A stretch of DNA of 21,162 nt from Phycisphaerales bacterium UBA1845 (GTDB lineage: Bacteria; Planctomycetota; Phycisphaerae; UBA1845). The stretch lies in the NCBI GenBank assembly GCA_002338715.1, contig DDIR01000115.1, positions 20,123-41,284 of the forward strand, written 5' to 3'. Below the pieces are notes generated by a model. It had not been told where the DNA came from, made no database searches, and worked only from the letters and a program-made list of their open reading frames with translations. The translations under genes were made by a program, and so were the position numbers. Every line of letters begins with the position of its first letter. Positions within the stretch are counted from its first letter, which is position 1. This document shows positions 1 through 8,271 of this stretch, piece by piece.

Positions 1-965
1 CAGCCGCCATTGCATTGGTGCGCTATCGCAAGCGCGTCCCAGGCCTGGTGGTGATGGCGATATGCTATGTGGGCGTCCTCAGCCCGATTCTCGGTATTGC
101 CCAAAGCGGACCGCAACTCGTCGCGGACAAGTACGCCTACCTGGGCTGCATTCCGTGGGCGATCGCGTTCGGGTTTGGTTGGATGTGGCTGGTCCGCAAG
201 CAGTCTGAAAACGCTGATGGCGTGAAGCATTTTGCGCTGCCAAGTGCGATCGCGATCATCATTGTCGGCGGACTGTCTGTGTTGACCTGGAAGCAGAGCA
301 CCCATTGGAAGGATTCGTACACCTTGTGGGCACATTCCGTCGAAGTCGAACCGGAGTGCGCCATTGCCCAGATGAACCTGGGCCTGCTCGAAAAACAGCG
401 CGGTAGTGTGGACGTTGCGATCACCCACTACGAAGCGGCGCGCCGAATCGATCCAAACAATGCAGCACTGCTCGCCAACCTTTCTTTGGCGCTGCGAGAA
501 AAGCTGCCCGACACCCCCAAGCCCTCCGATTACGACAAGTTGATCGACTTGCACAAGCAGGCCATCGCCATTCAACCGCATCTGCCCGATCTGTATTTCG
601 CGATGGGCAACACGTTGGTCGAAGCCGGCAAATACGACGAGGCGCTCGCAGCGTTTCGCCAGTGCGTGCAAGAGCGAAAGTCGGCGGGCCAGATTGCGCA
701 CCCCAAATATCACCGCGCCTTGGGCACGCTGTATATGAAGCTGAGGCAATGGGACAACGCATCAATTGAATACGAAACCGCCCTCAAGCTTGAGACCAAC
801 TTGGATCCCAATGGCATGGGCGTTATCAATGCGCTGGATCGCCTGGGGACAATCAGAGAGGCGCAGGGTCGGCGCAAAGAAGCAGCCGCCTATTTCAGAC
901 GGCTGCTTGAGATTGATCCGGATAACGGCCCGGCGCTGACGTGGCTGTCAAATCACGGCGAGTGA
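1..965 (+). CDS. Membrane TPR protein, 3' part (5' end outside window)
   Basis: The frame is open from the first bases, so the N-terminus lies upstream and the TTG at 15 is not a real start. The visible part begins with about three hydrophobic segments, including a stretch with ADKYAYL. A region with W-K-x-S-x-x-L-W-x-H follows, then about four or five TPR units (for example from AQMNLGLLEKQRG and from LYFAMGNTLVEAGKYDEAL) and a last one ending in IDPDNGPALTWLSNHGE. A multi-TM domain with an A-D-x-Y-x-Y-L motif joined to C-terminal TPRs resembles the TMTC/GT-C-like TPR membrane proteins common in planctomycetes. That likeness is from family knowledge; a glycosyl-transfer role is an inference because the catalytic N-terminal half is not visible. 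It ends with TGA just before a palindromic repeat and converges on tpx. Confidence 0.8.
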   Translation, partial: AAIALVRYRKRVPGLVVMAICYVGVLSPILGIAQSGPQLVADKYAYLGCIPWAIAFGFGWMWLVRKQSENADGVKHFALPSAIAIIIVGGLSVLTWKQSTHWKDSYTLWAHSVEVEPECAIAQMNLGLLEKQRGSVDVAITHYEAARRIDPNNAALLANLSLALREKLPDTPKPSDYDKLIDLHKQAIAIQPHLPDLYFAMGNTLVEAGKYDEALAAFRQCVQERKSAGQIAHPKYHRALGTLYMKLRQWDNASIEYETALKLETNLDPNGMGVINALDRLGTIREAQGRRKEAAAYFRRLLEIDPDNGPALTWLSNHGE

Positions 966-975
966 CTGCTAACTC

Positions 976-1000
976 GTAGGGTGGGCACGGCCCACCCTAC
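976..1000. repeat. REP-like palindrome, single-unit copy
   Basis: Perfect 11-bp arms GTAGGGTGGGC and GCCCACCCTAC around an ACG loop. It lies between two convergent genes and could act as a bidirectional terminator or mRNA 3' stabiliser. The same unit occurs twice more as inverted pairs (7070-7133 and 13995-14059). On the minus strand its TAG is the stop codon of tpx. Confidence 0.9.
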
Positions 1001-1512
1001 AGCGCTGACTTGACGGCTTGCATCACTGCGTCGTAGTTCGGTTCTTCCGCGACTTCACCGACGTACTGGGCGTGAACAACCTTGCCATCTTTTCCAACGA
1101 CGAATACCGCACGACAAAGCAGACCGAGTTCCTTGATCTTCACGCCATAACCTTCGCCGAATCCGAGGTACTTGAAATCGCTGCCGGTCTTGACGGCTTC
1201 GATGCCTTCGGCGCCGCAGAAACGCTTGGCGGCCATCGGCAGGTCGAGGCTGACGGTGAGAATGCCAACGTCACCGGAAAGATCAGCCGCCTTTTCGTTG
1301 AACTTTCTGGTCTGCGTGGCGCAAACGGGTGTGTCGAGACTGGGCACGACGGAAAGGACGAGCACCTTGCCGGCATAGTCGGCATTGGTGATGTCGCTCA
1401 TGTCCTGACCGGTCACCTTGAATGCGGGGGCTTTGTCGCCAACTTTAACTTCGTCTCCAACCAACGTCATTGGACCGCCTTTGAAAGTTACTGCACCTGC
1501 TCGCTCTGCCAT
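997..1512 (-). CDS. tpx: Thiol peroxidase (Tpx, 2-Cys peroxiredoxin)
   Basis: This 171-aa protein has the usual Tpx length and begins with the Tpx-type N-terminus around VTFKGGPMTLVGDEVKVGD. The peroxidatic site is P57-SLD-T61-PV-C64, followed by ATQTRKFNE. The resolving cysteine is C99 in KRFCGAEGI, matching the Cys61/Cys95 spacing of E. coli Tpx. The conserved Arg is R134 in LLCRAVFVV, next to an extra C133. Tpx reduces hydrogen peroxide and alkyl hydroperoxides using thioredoxin. The ATG at 1512 follows a good Shine-Dalgarno (TTGGAGGT about 7 nt upstream). The gene converges on the TPR gene, and its TAG stop (997-999) lies inside the REP-like palindrome, so the repeat contributes the final codon. 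Confidence 0.95.
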   Translation of the reverse strand: MAERAGAVTFKGGPMTLVGDEVKVGDKAPAFKVTGQDMSDITNADYAGKVLVLSVVPSLDTPVCATQTRKFNEKAADLSGDVGILTVSLDLPMAAKRFCGAEGIEAVKTGSDFKYLGFGEGYGVKIKELGLLCRAVFVVGKDGKVVHAQYVGEVAEEPNYDAVMQAVKSAL

Positions 1513-1967
1513 TGTTGGAGACCTCCAATTTCTCTTTAATTCTTGGTACTTGCATTGAAGGCGACGTGCCTTCTTTTGGGGCGCGGATCATCGCGAATCG
1601 ACCCCATTCCGTCAAGTTTTCGCCCGCAATCGCCAATGCCGTTTTCAGCACTGTCGAGCGAGATTCCTCAGCAATCATCTCAGCAACCACCCCACAAATG
1701 CGGTGGATACCCACGTGCGGAAGCCCCAATAAGGGGGCATGAAATTTTCGAATGGGAAGTTGATTTGCAAACTTCGGAAGACGGCTCAAGTCGTGACCGA
1801 TAAACAGGAAGGAAATTTGAATGAAGGACGCCCGTGCATCCGGCTGGCGCATATACGAAGTTAAATGTCGATGTACCCAGCCCACAGGCCCTCAATCATT
1901 TGACACTCAACCGCCGTAAACCAACTCGGGGCAGGTTGTGCGGTCGCGTTTGAAAAGGAGTTTGACC
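1513..1967. other. 455-bp divergent intergenic region, no gene called
   Basis: This lies between the divergent tpx and lipoprotein genes and must hold promoters for both, though I found no convincing -35/-10 pair. Short ORFs exist on both strands (1445-1885 minus, 1512-1742 plus) but they overlap each other, lack good ribosome sites and match nothing I recognise. Small GC hairpins cluster at 1686-1738, for example GCCCC-AATAAG-GGGGC at 1723-1738 and GTGG-ATAC-CCAC nearby. On the minus strand these would sit in the tpx leader. A degraded gene or structured leader cannot be excluded. Confidence 0.4.
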
Positions 1968-2501
1968 ATGTTGAATCGTGCTTATCGCGGTGTGATTTGT
2001 ATGTCCGCTTTGGGCGTTGCGTTTGCGATTGCCGGTTGCGACAAGCGCCATGAACGTCTGAACGCGCCACCACAAGGCGACTCGGATCGTCCACACGCCA
2101 TGGGTAAGAATTTCATCTACATGAATGACAACGCCATGTTGCATGACTCGGCGGTGGCGGACATTCACTTTGAGCCGCACACGGCGGAGCTTTCCGGGCT
2201 CGGCATTCGCACACTCATGCGCATGGGCGAACTGCTCAGCATCTCCGGTGGAATCATTCGTTACGAAACCGATTCGACCGATGAGTTCCTGATCACCGGA
2301 CGCCTCAACTCGGTTCGTGAATTCCTCAACGCTGCCGGTTTCGACACCGCAAACATTCGCGTCGAAGCGGGCATGGCACGAAGCATCGGCATCCGCGCTG
2401 ACGACGCCATCTTCATCAAACAGTCGGCGCCGGCGAACACGGCTGCACAATCCGGCGCATCAACGGCCAGCGCACCTGCAGGTCCGCCACCTGCGCCGTA
2501 A
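1968..2501 (+). CDS. Small lipoprotein with OmpA-like C-terminal region
   Basis: I chose the ATG at 1968 because AAAAGGAG lies 7 nt upstream and it gives a clean lipoprotein signal peptide; an in-frame TTG/ATG context further up (1938) would add ten residues with no benefit. The signal ends in lipobox IAGC with C24, giving 177 aa. The body (DSAVADIHFEPHTAELS, then DEFLITGRLNSVREFLNAAGFD) follows an OmpA/Pal-like pattern: a strand, a helix 'L-x-x-G-x-x-x-L', and a late R-L-x-x-V-R-x-F-L-x-x-x-G. The classical peptidoglycan-binding D and R residues are not certain, so the peptidoglycan-binding idea is inference. The tail is Ala/Pro/Ser-rich and ends in PAGPPPAP. Likely an outer-membrane- or periplasm-anchored protein of unknown function. 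Confidence 0.8.
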   Translation: MLNRAYRGVICMSALGVAFAIAGCDKRHERLNAPPQGDSDRPHAMGKNFIYMNDNAMLHDSAVADIHFEPHTAELSGLGIRTLMRMGELLSISGGIIRYETDSTDEFLITGRLNSVREFLNAAGFDTANIRVEAGMARSIGIRADDAIFIKQSAPANTAAQSGASTASAPAGPPPAP

Positions 2502-2518
2502 GTCGGCGGGAACATAAC

Positions 2519-2540
2519 AATTGCCCGAGTGCAATTTTTC
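2519..2540 (+). terminator. Weak intrinsic terminator after lipoprotein
   Basis: Inverted repeat AATTGC / GCAATT around a 6-nt loop (CCGAGT), running into five T residues (2535-2539). The stem is short and AT-rich, so efficiency is uncertain, but the position 18 nt after the stop suits it. Confidence 0.45.
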
Positions 2541-2585
2541 TTAAACCGCGTGTTGTGTCATCCTCCTTCGCCCAAGTGAGGGCGA

Positions 2586-4745
2586 ATGAAAAACGGAAAC
2601 GCGACAGAACTGCTACTTTGTGAAACTGGGGTACGTACCGTGAAACAAAAAGCCAGCACTTATCTAATCATGGCCGTCAGCGTGATTTGGCTTACGAGCT
2701 GTTCAGAGAAAACAGAATTCGTATCCAGCCAATCGCAAAGCAATTGGAAGTCCGCAGACCCGGCAGCACTCGCGGGAGCTGAACCCGAAGAAACGCCGGA
2801 CATCATGCCGCAAACGCACTACGCAGCCGGTCGCTTGTTCGAAAAACAAGGCGCGGTCGTGCGGGCAGCGAAGCAATACAAGAAGGCATTGCTCCGCGAT
2901 CCCAATCATGTTCCGTCGATCAGTCGATTGGGCATGATCTACGCCAAGCAGGGACACTATCCGCAGGCGGAAGAGTATCTGCAAAAAGCCGTCGAGCTTT
3001 GGCCGAACTCACCGCAGGCGCGCAACAACCTCGGATTCTGCTACGTCATGCAGGAACGTTGGTATGACGCCGAAGCAGAGTTTCGCAACACCCTGAAGCT
3101 TGACCCGTCGTTTATTCGGGCACGCGTGAACCTGGCCATGGCGCTCTCCAAGCTGAACAGGTTTGATGAAGCCCTGGGGGAGTTCAAACTGGCGGTCCCC
3201 GAACCCGAGGCGTATTACAACCTCGGGCTGCTGTACCGTAGCGCTCAGCGTTACGAGGAGGCCGCCGGCGCGTTCGCAACCGCGCTGAAACGCAAACCTG
3301 AAATGACCCTGGCCAAGCAGCAGCTCGATCGCATGAAGTTGCAGCTTGAGCGTACCCGCGAATATCCCGCGGATGCGCCGGCTCCGCAATCGACCGAATT
3401 TGCCGCATCGAATAACTCGAAGCAGCAGTGGCAGCAGAACAATTCGTCGAATGTTCGGACGAATCAGTCGTACGCCATGCAGCCCGTCGAATCGCAGTCG
3501 GTCGCGACTTCCGAGCAGAACGCTCAGACCGCATCGTGGTCGAACGCTTCAACCGCTTCTTCAACGAACACGCAGCCGGTCGAAGCAGCTCCTGCACAGG
3601 AATGGCAGAATTCAAACACTCAGTATTCGAGTACGCAGTACGCAAACGAGCCGGTAGCCAGCTCGCCCGCGATTCTGCCGATGCAGCCCGTCGAAGATCA
3701 AGCGTCGCAGTCGGTCACGCAGCACGACGACACGGCCCCGGTATTCGCCCAGGATACTGCGTCGAACACCGAAGATCAGACCGCATCGAACGCGACCGAC
3801 CAGCAGAACCAGCAGGATTGGTCGAACAACTCGGCGGTGGAAGCCTACGAAACCTATCCGGTCGCCAGTGCCACCGAACAGGCCGAAGAGGATTCGCACG
3901 AAGCAGACAACGTCGAAGTGGCGTCAACCGAACCTGTCGACTCAGTCGAGCAGGAGCAGACGCAGACGGAAGATTCGCAGACCGAACCAGTGCAGTGGGA
4001 TCAGTCACACTTCGTCGGTAGCCAGCCGTCGACCGGCCAGCAGAATCAGCCTGTCGACGAAATCGAAGAAGTCCAACCGGTGTTTGTCGCCGGACAGAAC
4101 CAATCGAACCAGCCGTCACAAACGCCGACTCAGTTGAAACCGACTCCGCGTCCGGTTCAGACGCAGAACGTTGCCACAACGCAACCAGTTTTCGAGACTC
4201 ACCCGGTGGTCGACCAGACCCAGCCAGCGACTTCAAACCAGACTCAGAAGTCAGATGCGTTGGTCCTTGAAGCCACCCCGGTTGAAGAAACCTATGCACC
4301 GAGCCGCAAGTCGGGTCAACCCTACGAACGTGTTCAAACGCAGCAGCAAAGCGCGTCGAGCATGACACCGGCTCAGCCGCAGGACAACGCGTCAATGACG
4401 GCTGACCTGTCGGAAATCGAATCGGTCGAGCCGGTTGAACCCGGTACGACTGAAGCCCCGAAAAAGGCCCGCACCGCGACGCACAAGTCAAATGCGGATC
4501 AGGTCGAAGTGCGGCCCATGGGCAAGGTCGGAATGGCTCCCGTTGCTCCTGCACCTCAGCCGCAAACCCAGGCCATGCCGGCAAGCAACGTGACCAAGGC
4601 GCCGGCACCGCAGAAGGCAATCGAACCAGCGGTTTTGGAAATGAAGCCGATCGAAGATGCGGGTGACGACGATTCAGACGACAGTGACTCTGCCAAGATT
4701 GAAGAGGACATTGAAGTCGTCGAGATGGAAGCCGTCGAAAACTAG
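2586..4745 (+). CDS. TPR lipoprotein with long disordered Gln/Ser/Glu-rich tail
   Basis: This 719-aa protein has three parts. The N-terminal signal ends in lipobox LTSC (Cys about residue 39). About five TPR units follow (roughly residues 78-255, such as SRLGMIYAKQGHYPQAEEYL and ARNNLGFCYVMQERWYDAEA). A ~460-residue tail rich in Q, S, T, N and E then carries a recurring P-V-[E/D] motif (QPVE, EPVD, TPVE, EPVE) and ends very acidic. Two starts are possible: ATG 2586, after GAGG, or GTG 2640, which gives a normal 21-residue signal with Lys near the N-terminus. The longer form has an odd 25-residue n-region, so 2640 may be the real start. Probably envelope-anchored with TPRs for partner binding; its partner is unknown. 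Confidence 0.88.
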   Translation: MKNGNATELLLCETGVRTVKQKASTYLIMAVSVIWLTSCSEKTEFVSSQSQSNWKSADPAALAGAEPEETPDIMPQTHYAAGRLFEKQGAVVRAAKQYKKALLRDPNHVPSISRLGMIYAKQGHYPQAEEYLQKAVELWPNSPQARNNLGFCYVMQERWYDAEAEFRNTLKLDPSFIRARVNLAMALSKLNRFDEALGEFKLAVPEPEAYYNLGLLYRSAQRYEEAAGAFATALKRKPEMTLAKQQLDRMKLQLERTREYPADAPAPQSTEFAASNNSKQQWQQNNSSNVRTNQSYAMQPVESQSVATSEQNAQTASWSNASTASSTNTQPVEAAPAQEWQNSNTQYSSTQYANEPVASSPAILPMQPVEDQASQSVTQHDDTAPVFAQDTASNTEDQTASNATDQQNQQDWSNNSAVEAYETYPVASATEQAEEDSHEADNVEVASTEPVDSVEQEQTQTEDSQTEPVQWDQSHFVGSQPSTGQQNQPVDEIEEVQPVFVAGQNQSNQPSQTPTQLKPTPRPVQTQNVATTQPVFETHPVVDQTQPATSNQTQKSDALVLEATPVEETYAPSRKSGQPYERVQTQQQSASSMTPAQPQDNASMTADLSEIESVEPVEPGTTEAPKKARTATHKSNADQVEVRPMGKVGMAPVAPAPQPQTQAMPASNVTKAPAPQKAIEPAVLEMKPIEDAGDDDSDDSDSAKIEEDIEVVEMEAVEN

Positions 4746-4752
4746 TCGCCTC

Positions 4753-4780
4753 GAAGTGCTTTTTGAATTCGCACTTCTTT
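4753..4780 (+). terminator. First hairpin after TPR lipoprotein gene
   Basis: GAAGTGC (4753-4759) pairs with GCACTTC (4771-4777) around an 11-nt loop and is followed by TTT. It begins 8 nt after the stop codon and may be a weak terminator backed up by the stronger one downstream. Confidence 0.55.
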
Positions 4781-4794
4781 CAGTTCGAAAAATC

Positions 4795-4830
4795 AACGCG
4801 GTTGGAGATACGTTCCCAGCCGCGTTTTTT
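4795..4830 (+). terminator. Strong intrinsic terminator
   Basis: AACGCGG (4795-4801) pairs with CCGCGTT (4820-4826), with further TGG/CCA pairing inside, and runs into TTTTTT (4825-4830). It separates the TPR lipoprotein from the DUF4139 gene, so these are probably separate transcripts. Confidence 0.8.
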
Positions 4831-4955
4831 GTTGCCGCTATCATGATCGGCTGGTCGTGAAACGCTGATGAAACTTTCGGCGGGTTGGCGTGTCCAATAC
4901 CATAGCGTCAGCCAAAGTTGTGCAACTTGCGGACCTCTTCCGGAAAGGAAACCCG

Positions 4956-7067
4956 ATGTCATCCAATCGCCGCCCCATCATCGCCACCGCCCTGCTCTTG
5001 ATCGCTGCTTCCCTCGTGCGGGCTGGCACTGAACCTCAAACCGACGTACCGGTCGAGCGCGTGATCCTGTTCAGCAGCGGGGTCGGATTCTTCGAACATC
5101 GCGGTAAGGTCGACGGGAATACCAAGACCGAACTTCGATTCAAGACCGAGCAGATCAACGACATTCTTAAATCGCTCGTGCTTCAGGATCTTGACGGCGG
5201 GAAGATCGGCAGCGTCGTGTATCCATCGCAGGACCCACTTTCCAAGACGCTGCGTAGTTTTCAGGTGGACATCCGGACCAATCCGTCGTTGGGCGAATTG
5301 CTCAATCAGCTTCGCGGCGCTGACCTGCTCGTCGAAGCGCAAGGCACCACGATCGAAGGCACGATCCTGGGTCTGGAAAAAAAGAAAGTCAGAATCGGCG
5401 ACGACGAGACCCTCGAAACGTGGGTGCTCAACATCATCGAAGGCGGGACGATCCGCTCGGTGGACCTTGCCGACACGTCACGCATCGAATTGAAGGACAA
5501 GGAACTTCAGGAAGAGTTGGCCAAGGCGCTGCTCGTCCTCGCCCAATCGCGCGATCAGGACAAGAAACCGGTCACCATCGAATTCACTGGCGACGGAAAC
5601 CGACGCGTTCGCCTTGGGTACGTCGTTGAGACGCCCATTTGGAAGACGACCTATCGTCTGATGATGCCGGATGCGGGTACGAAGGATGCCAAGGGTTCGC
5701 TGCAAGGCTGGGCGGTCGTTGAAAATCAAACTGAAAGCGATTGGAACAACGTCGAACTGTCGCTGGTCAGCGGTCGGCCCATCTCGTTCGTGCAGGATTT
5801 GTATCAGCCGCTCTACATTCACCGCCCTGTCGTACGGCCTGAGCTTTATGCAAGCTTGTCACCGCAGACTTATGAGGGTGGAACTGGCGGCGGCGGGTTT
5901 GGTGGAGGAGGCGGTCTCGCCGGTGGAAATAGCAATGGCTACTTCGGAAAGGCGCCTGCTGCGGCGCCGGCTCGGAGGGGCAGAGCGAAAATGCGCCCAG
6001 CCGAGACGAGTGTGGGTATACAAATCAGCGAAGAACTGGCCGCACCGACGTTCGACAGCGACGAGGAGGCCGATTACGTCAGTAGTGTCTCTTCAATCGC
6101 CGATGCAGCCGACATGGGCGAGTTGTTTCAATACAAGGTGGGCGGCGTCACCCTGCCCCGCCAGCGGTCGGCGATGATTCCGATCGTGACCGATGACATC
6201 GATGTCGAGCGGTTGAGCATTTACAACCAGGGCGTGCTCGCGAAGCATCCCCTCAATGGCGCACGTCTGACGAATTCGACGGGCAAGGATTTACCACAGG
6301 GCCCGATCACCGTGCTTGATGATGGCGGTTATGCAGGCGATGCCCAGATCGACCACTTCCCGCCCGGGCAGTCGCGACTCTTGAGTTATGCGGTGGACCT
6401 GGACATGCGGGTGGATGCGACAAAGTTGAACTCGACCGACACGCTTCAAACCGGCAGCTTGGTCAACGGCGTGCTGATGCTCAAACGAAAGCTCGCCCAC
6501 ACGCAGGTCTATACGTTGGAGAACAAGGGCGGCCACCAGAAAACGCTGGTGATCGAGCATCCGCGAATGGCGAACTGGGAATTGGTCGATTCGGCGAAAC
6601 CGTTTGAGACCACCGAAGCAATCTATCGCTTCAAGACCAACGTCGATGCCGGCGCGTCGAGTGAGTTCAAGGTGACGCAGGAGTATATCCGCGACGTACA
6701 GATGGCCCTATTGACGACCGACACGGATCGGATCGAGTTTTTCGTCCGGGCAAAGGAACTGCCCGCCAAGGTGCGCGACGCGCTTGAAAAGACCATGCAG
6801 CTCAAGCAGATTCTCAGCACGACGCAGATGAACCTCGATCAACACCGCGAGTCCATCGAAAGCATCTCGCGCGAGCAGGAACGCATCCGCGAAAACATGA
6901 AGTCGGTCAAGCAAAACAGCGAGTATTACACCCGCCTGCTGACCAAACTGAACGATCAGGAAACGACGATCGAAAAAGAACAAGCCACCGTCGCCAAGTT
7001 GCAGGAAGAGGTCAACCAGCAGCGCCAGGCGCTGGCGGACTATCTGAACAACTTGTCGGTGCAGTAA
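4956..7067 (+). CDS. Exported DUF4139 domain protein
   Basis: I chose ATG 4956 (703 aa) over an in-frame ATG at 4890 because it follows GGAAAGGAAA and starts a clear signal peptide (SSNRRPIIATALLLIAASLV, cleavage near VRAG). The mature N-terminus reads VPVERVILFSSGVGFFEHRG, typical of this family, where 'Y/F-x-x-G-V-x-F/Y' opens the fold. PIWKTTYRL and 'GWAVVENQTESDWNNVELSLVSG' are DUF4139 hallmarks. A glycine-rich stretch (about residues 308-325) interrupts the domain. The C-terminal ~100 residues are a predicted coiled coil rich in Q, E, K and R. Its biochemical role is not known. It stands alone between the upstream terminator and a REP-like pair that starts 3 nt after its stop. Confidence 0.88.
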   Translation: MSSNRRPIIATALLLIAASLVRAGTEPQTDVPVERVILFSSGVGFFEHRGKVDGNTKTELRFKTEQINDILKSLVLQDLDGGKIGSVVYPSQDPLSKTLRSFQVDIRTNPSLGELLNQLRGADLLVEAQGTTIEGTILGLEKKKVRIGDDETLETWVLNIIEGGTIRSVDLADTSRIELKDKELQEELAKALLVLAQSRDQDKKPVTIEFTGDGNRRVRLGYVVETPIWKTTYRLMMPDAGTKDAKGSLQGWAVVENQTESDWNNVELSLVSGRPISFVQDLYQPLYIHRPVVRPELYASLSPQTYEGGTGGGGFGGGGGLAGGNSNGYFGKAPAAAPARRGRAKMRPAETSVGIQISEELAAPTFDSDEEADYVSSVSSIADAADMGELFQYKVGGVTLPRQRSAMIPIVTDDIDVERLSIYNQGVLAKHPLNGARLTNSTGKDLPQGPITVLDDGGYAGDAQIDHFPPGQSRLLSYAVDLDMRVDATKLNSTDTLQTGSLVNGVLMLKRKLAHTQVYTLENKGGHQKTLVIEHPRMANWELVDSAKPFETTEAIYRFKTNVDAGASSEFKVTQEYIRDVQMALLTTDTDRIEFFVRAKELPAKVRDALEKTMQLKQILSTTQMNLDQHRESIESISREQERIRENMKSVKQNSEYYTRLLTKLNDQETTIEKEQATVAKLQEEVNQQRQALADYLNNLSVQ

Positions 7068-7069
7068 CT

Positions 7070-7133
7070 GTAGGGTGGGCCGTGCCCACCATGTCGTTGG
7101 CGCTCAAACTGCGGTGGGCACGGCCCACCCTAC
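7070..7133. repeat. REP-like inverted pair (BIME-like element)
   Basis: Two 21-bp units in inverted orientation (7070-7090 and 7113-7133), each beginning or ending with GTAGGGTGGGC / GCCCACCCTAC, around a 22-nt spacer. The spacer resembles the reverse complement of the one at 14016-14038 (shared GTCGTTGGC and CAAAC-x-GC), so the whole ~64-bp element is conserved but inverted. It lies between convergent genes, and the minus-strand TAG at its right edge is the dus stop codon. Confidence 0.92.
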
Positions 7134-8167
7134 GCGTAGTCTTCGTACCAGACTTTGATTGTTTCGAGGAATTGCTCGGTTGAACTGCCGCGGCTAAAGG
7201 CTTCTCGGATGCGTTTGCACTTGGGGTGGTGCGATGCGTAGCGAACGCCGAACTTGCCCATAAGTTTGCCGGCTTTCTCGTGTCCATGCAATTTGGCCGT
7301 CTCTTCGAAATGCTGGATGATCGTGTCGCGCTGGTCGGCGATCCCTGGACCTTTGAGTTCTGCCGCTTCGCATTCTCCACGCGCGAGCGCGAGGCACTGG
7401 TTGAAGATCCACGGGTTGCCCATCGATCCCCGCGCGATGGTCACGCCATCGACGCCGGTCTCTTCCATCATGCGAATGCAATCGTCGGCTGTGAACAGAT
7501 CACCACTTCCAAGCACGGTGCGCGAACCGGCATGCGCTTTGACCCGCGCAAGGAATTGCCAATCACTGGGCCCGCGATAACGCTGTTCCACCGAGCGCCC
7601 ATGAACCGTGATCGCCGACACTCCCAACGAAAACGCCAGGTCGAAAATCTCAAAGAAGCTGCGCTCGCTGGCGGCGGAATCATCCAACCCGCGCCGCATC
7701 TTTAAGGTGACCGGACAACGATCCCCCACTGCATCGACGACGTTGCGAACGATGGCCGCGGCTGTCTCCGGTTCGGACAGAAGGAATCCACCGCGACAAC
7801 GATTTTGCGCTTTCGGCGCCGGGCATCCGAAATTGATATCGATGACGTCATAACCAGCCGACACCATGCGGTCGGCGGCTGGTCCAAATGTCGTCGGATC
7901 ACCGCCCATAAGCTGCGCCCCGACCGGATGATCGTCGGGCTCAACGGTCAGAAGTTTGCGCTGCCAAGGTCCGTCGTGAAGCACCGAGCGATCCAACACA
8001 ACCTCGTTGATGCAGTAATCCGCACCGTGCATGCGGGCAATACGGCGCATGGCCAAGTCCGTGTAACCGCTCAACGCGGCTTGCACAAACGGATGGGCGA
8101 CTGCGAGTGGTCCGATACGCAGCGCCCCTGAAATGCTTGATTTTGTCGTGTCGCATGGTTGAATCAT
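7130..8167 (-). CDS. dus: tRNA-dihydrouridine synthase (DusB-like)
   Basis: FMN enzyme that reduces specific uridines in tRNA D-loops with NADPH. I placed the start at ATG 8167 (345 aa, near the ~320 aa of E. coli DusB). The open frame runs on to 8416, but that part has no family-like sequence and overlaps the promoter and leader of the divergent gene. Visible motifs: LRIGPLAVAHPFVQAALSGY (usual 'APMAGVTD' region, diverged to ALSGYTD), QLMGGDP, the catalytic loop INFGCPAPKAQ with C115, LKMRRGLDD (K156), VHGRS (H189), and the FMN phosphate-binding ARGSMGNPWIF. The GCPAPKAQNRCRGG segment differs from the usual K-x-x-x-x-x-G-S/A form. The subfamily is not assigned. The stop TAG comes from the REP-like element. 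Confidence 0.9.
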   Translation of the reverse strand: MIQPCDTTKSSISGALRIGPLAVAHPFVQAALSGYTDLAMRRIARMHGADYCINEVVLDRSVLHDGPWQRKLLTVEPDDHPVGAQLMGGDPTTFGPAADRMVSAGYDVIDINFGCPAPKAQNRCRGGFLLSEPETAAAIVRNVVDAVGDRCPVTLKMRRGLDDSAASERSFFEIFDLAFSLGVSAITVHGRSVEQRYRGPSDWQFLARVKAHAGSRTVLGSGDLFTADDCIRMMEETGVDGVTIARGSMGNPWIFNQCLALARGECEAAELKGPGIADQRDTIIQHFEETAKLHGHEKAGKLMGKFGVRYASHHPKCKRIREAFSRGSSTEQFLETIKVWYEDYA

Positions 8168-8235
8168 CGATTCATTCACCCGCAATCGTGTCCACTTTGC
8201 GTCCGCATTAGCGTCCTGAATCGCCGGGTTCGTGG

Positions 8236-8265
8236 TTGACCCGGACCTCCCGAGATCACTATCAT
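8236..8265 (+). promoter_or_regulatory. Sigma70-like promoter for PEP-CTERM leader
   Basis: TTGACC (8236-8241), an 18-nt spacer, TATCAT (8260-8265). Transcription would start near 8272, immediately before the structured leader and about 208 nt before the coding start. Confidence 0.6.
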
Positions 8266-8271
8266 AAGGGA

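Noticed and set aside
1660..1700. GCTGAGA on the minus strand after GGGGTGG, recalling a TPP riboswitch
   Set aside because: The second conserved TPP segment (ACCTGAT...GCCAGCG) is missing, and the downstream gene is tpx, not a thiamine gene.
3715..4620. 301-aa open frame on the minus strand
   Set aside because: It lies wholly antisense to the Gln/Ser-rich tail of the TPR lipoprotein; the frame is kept open by biased codons and has no family-like sequence.
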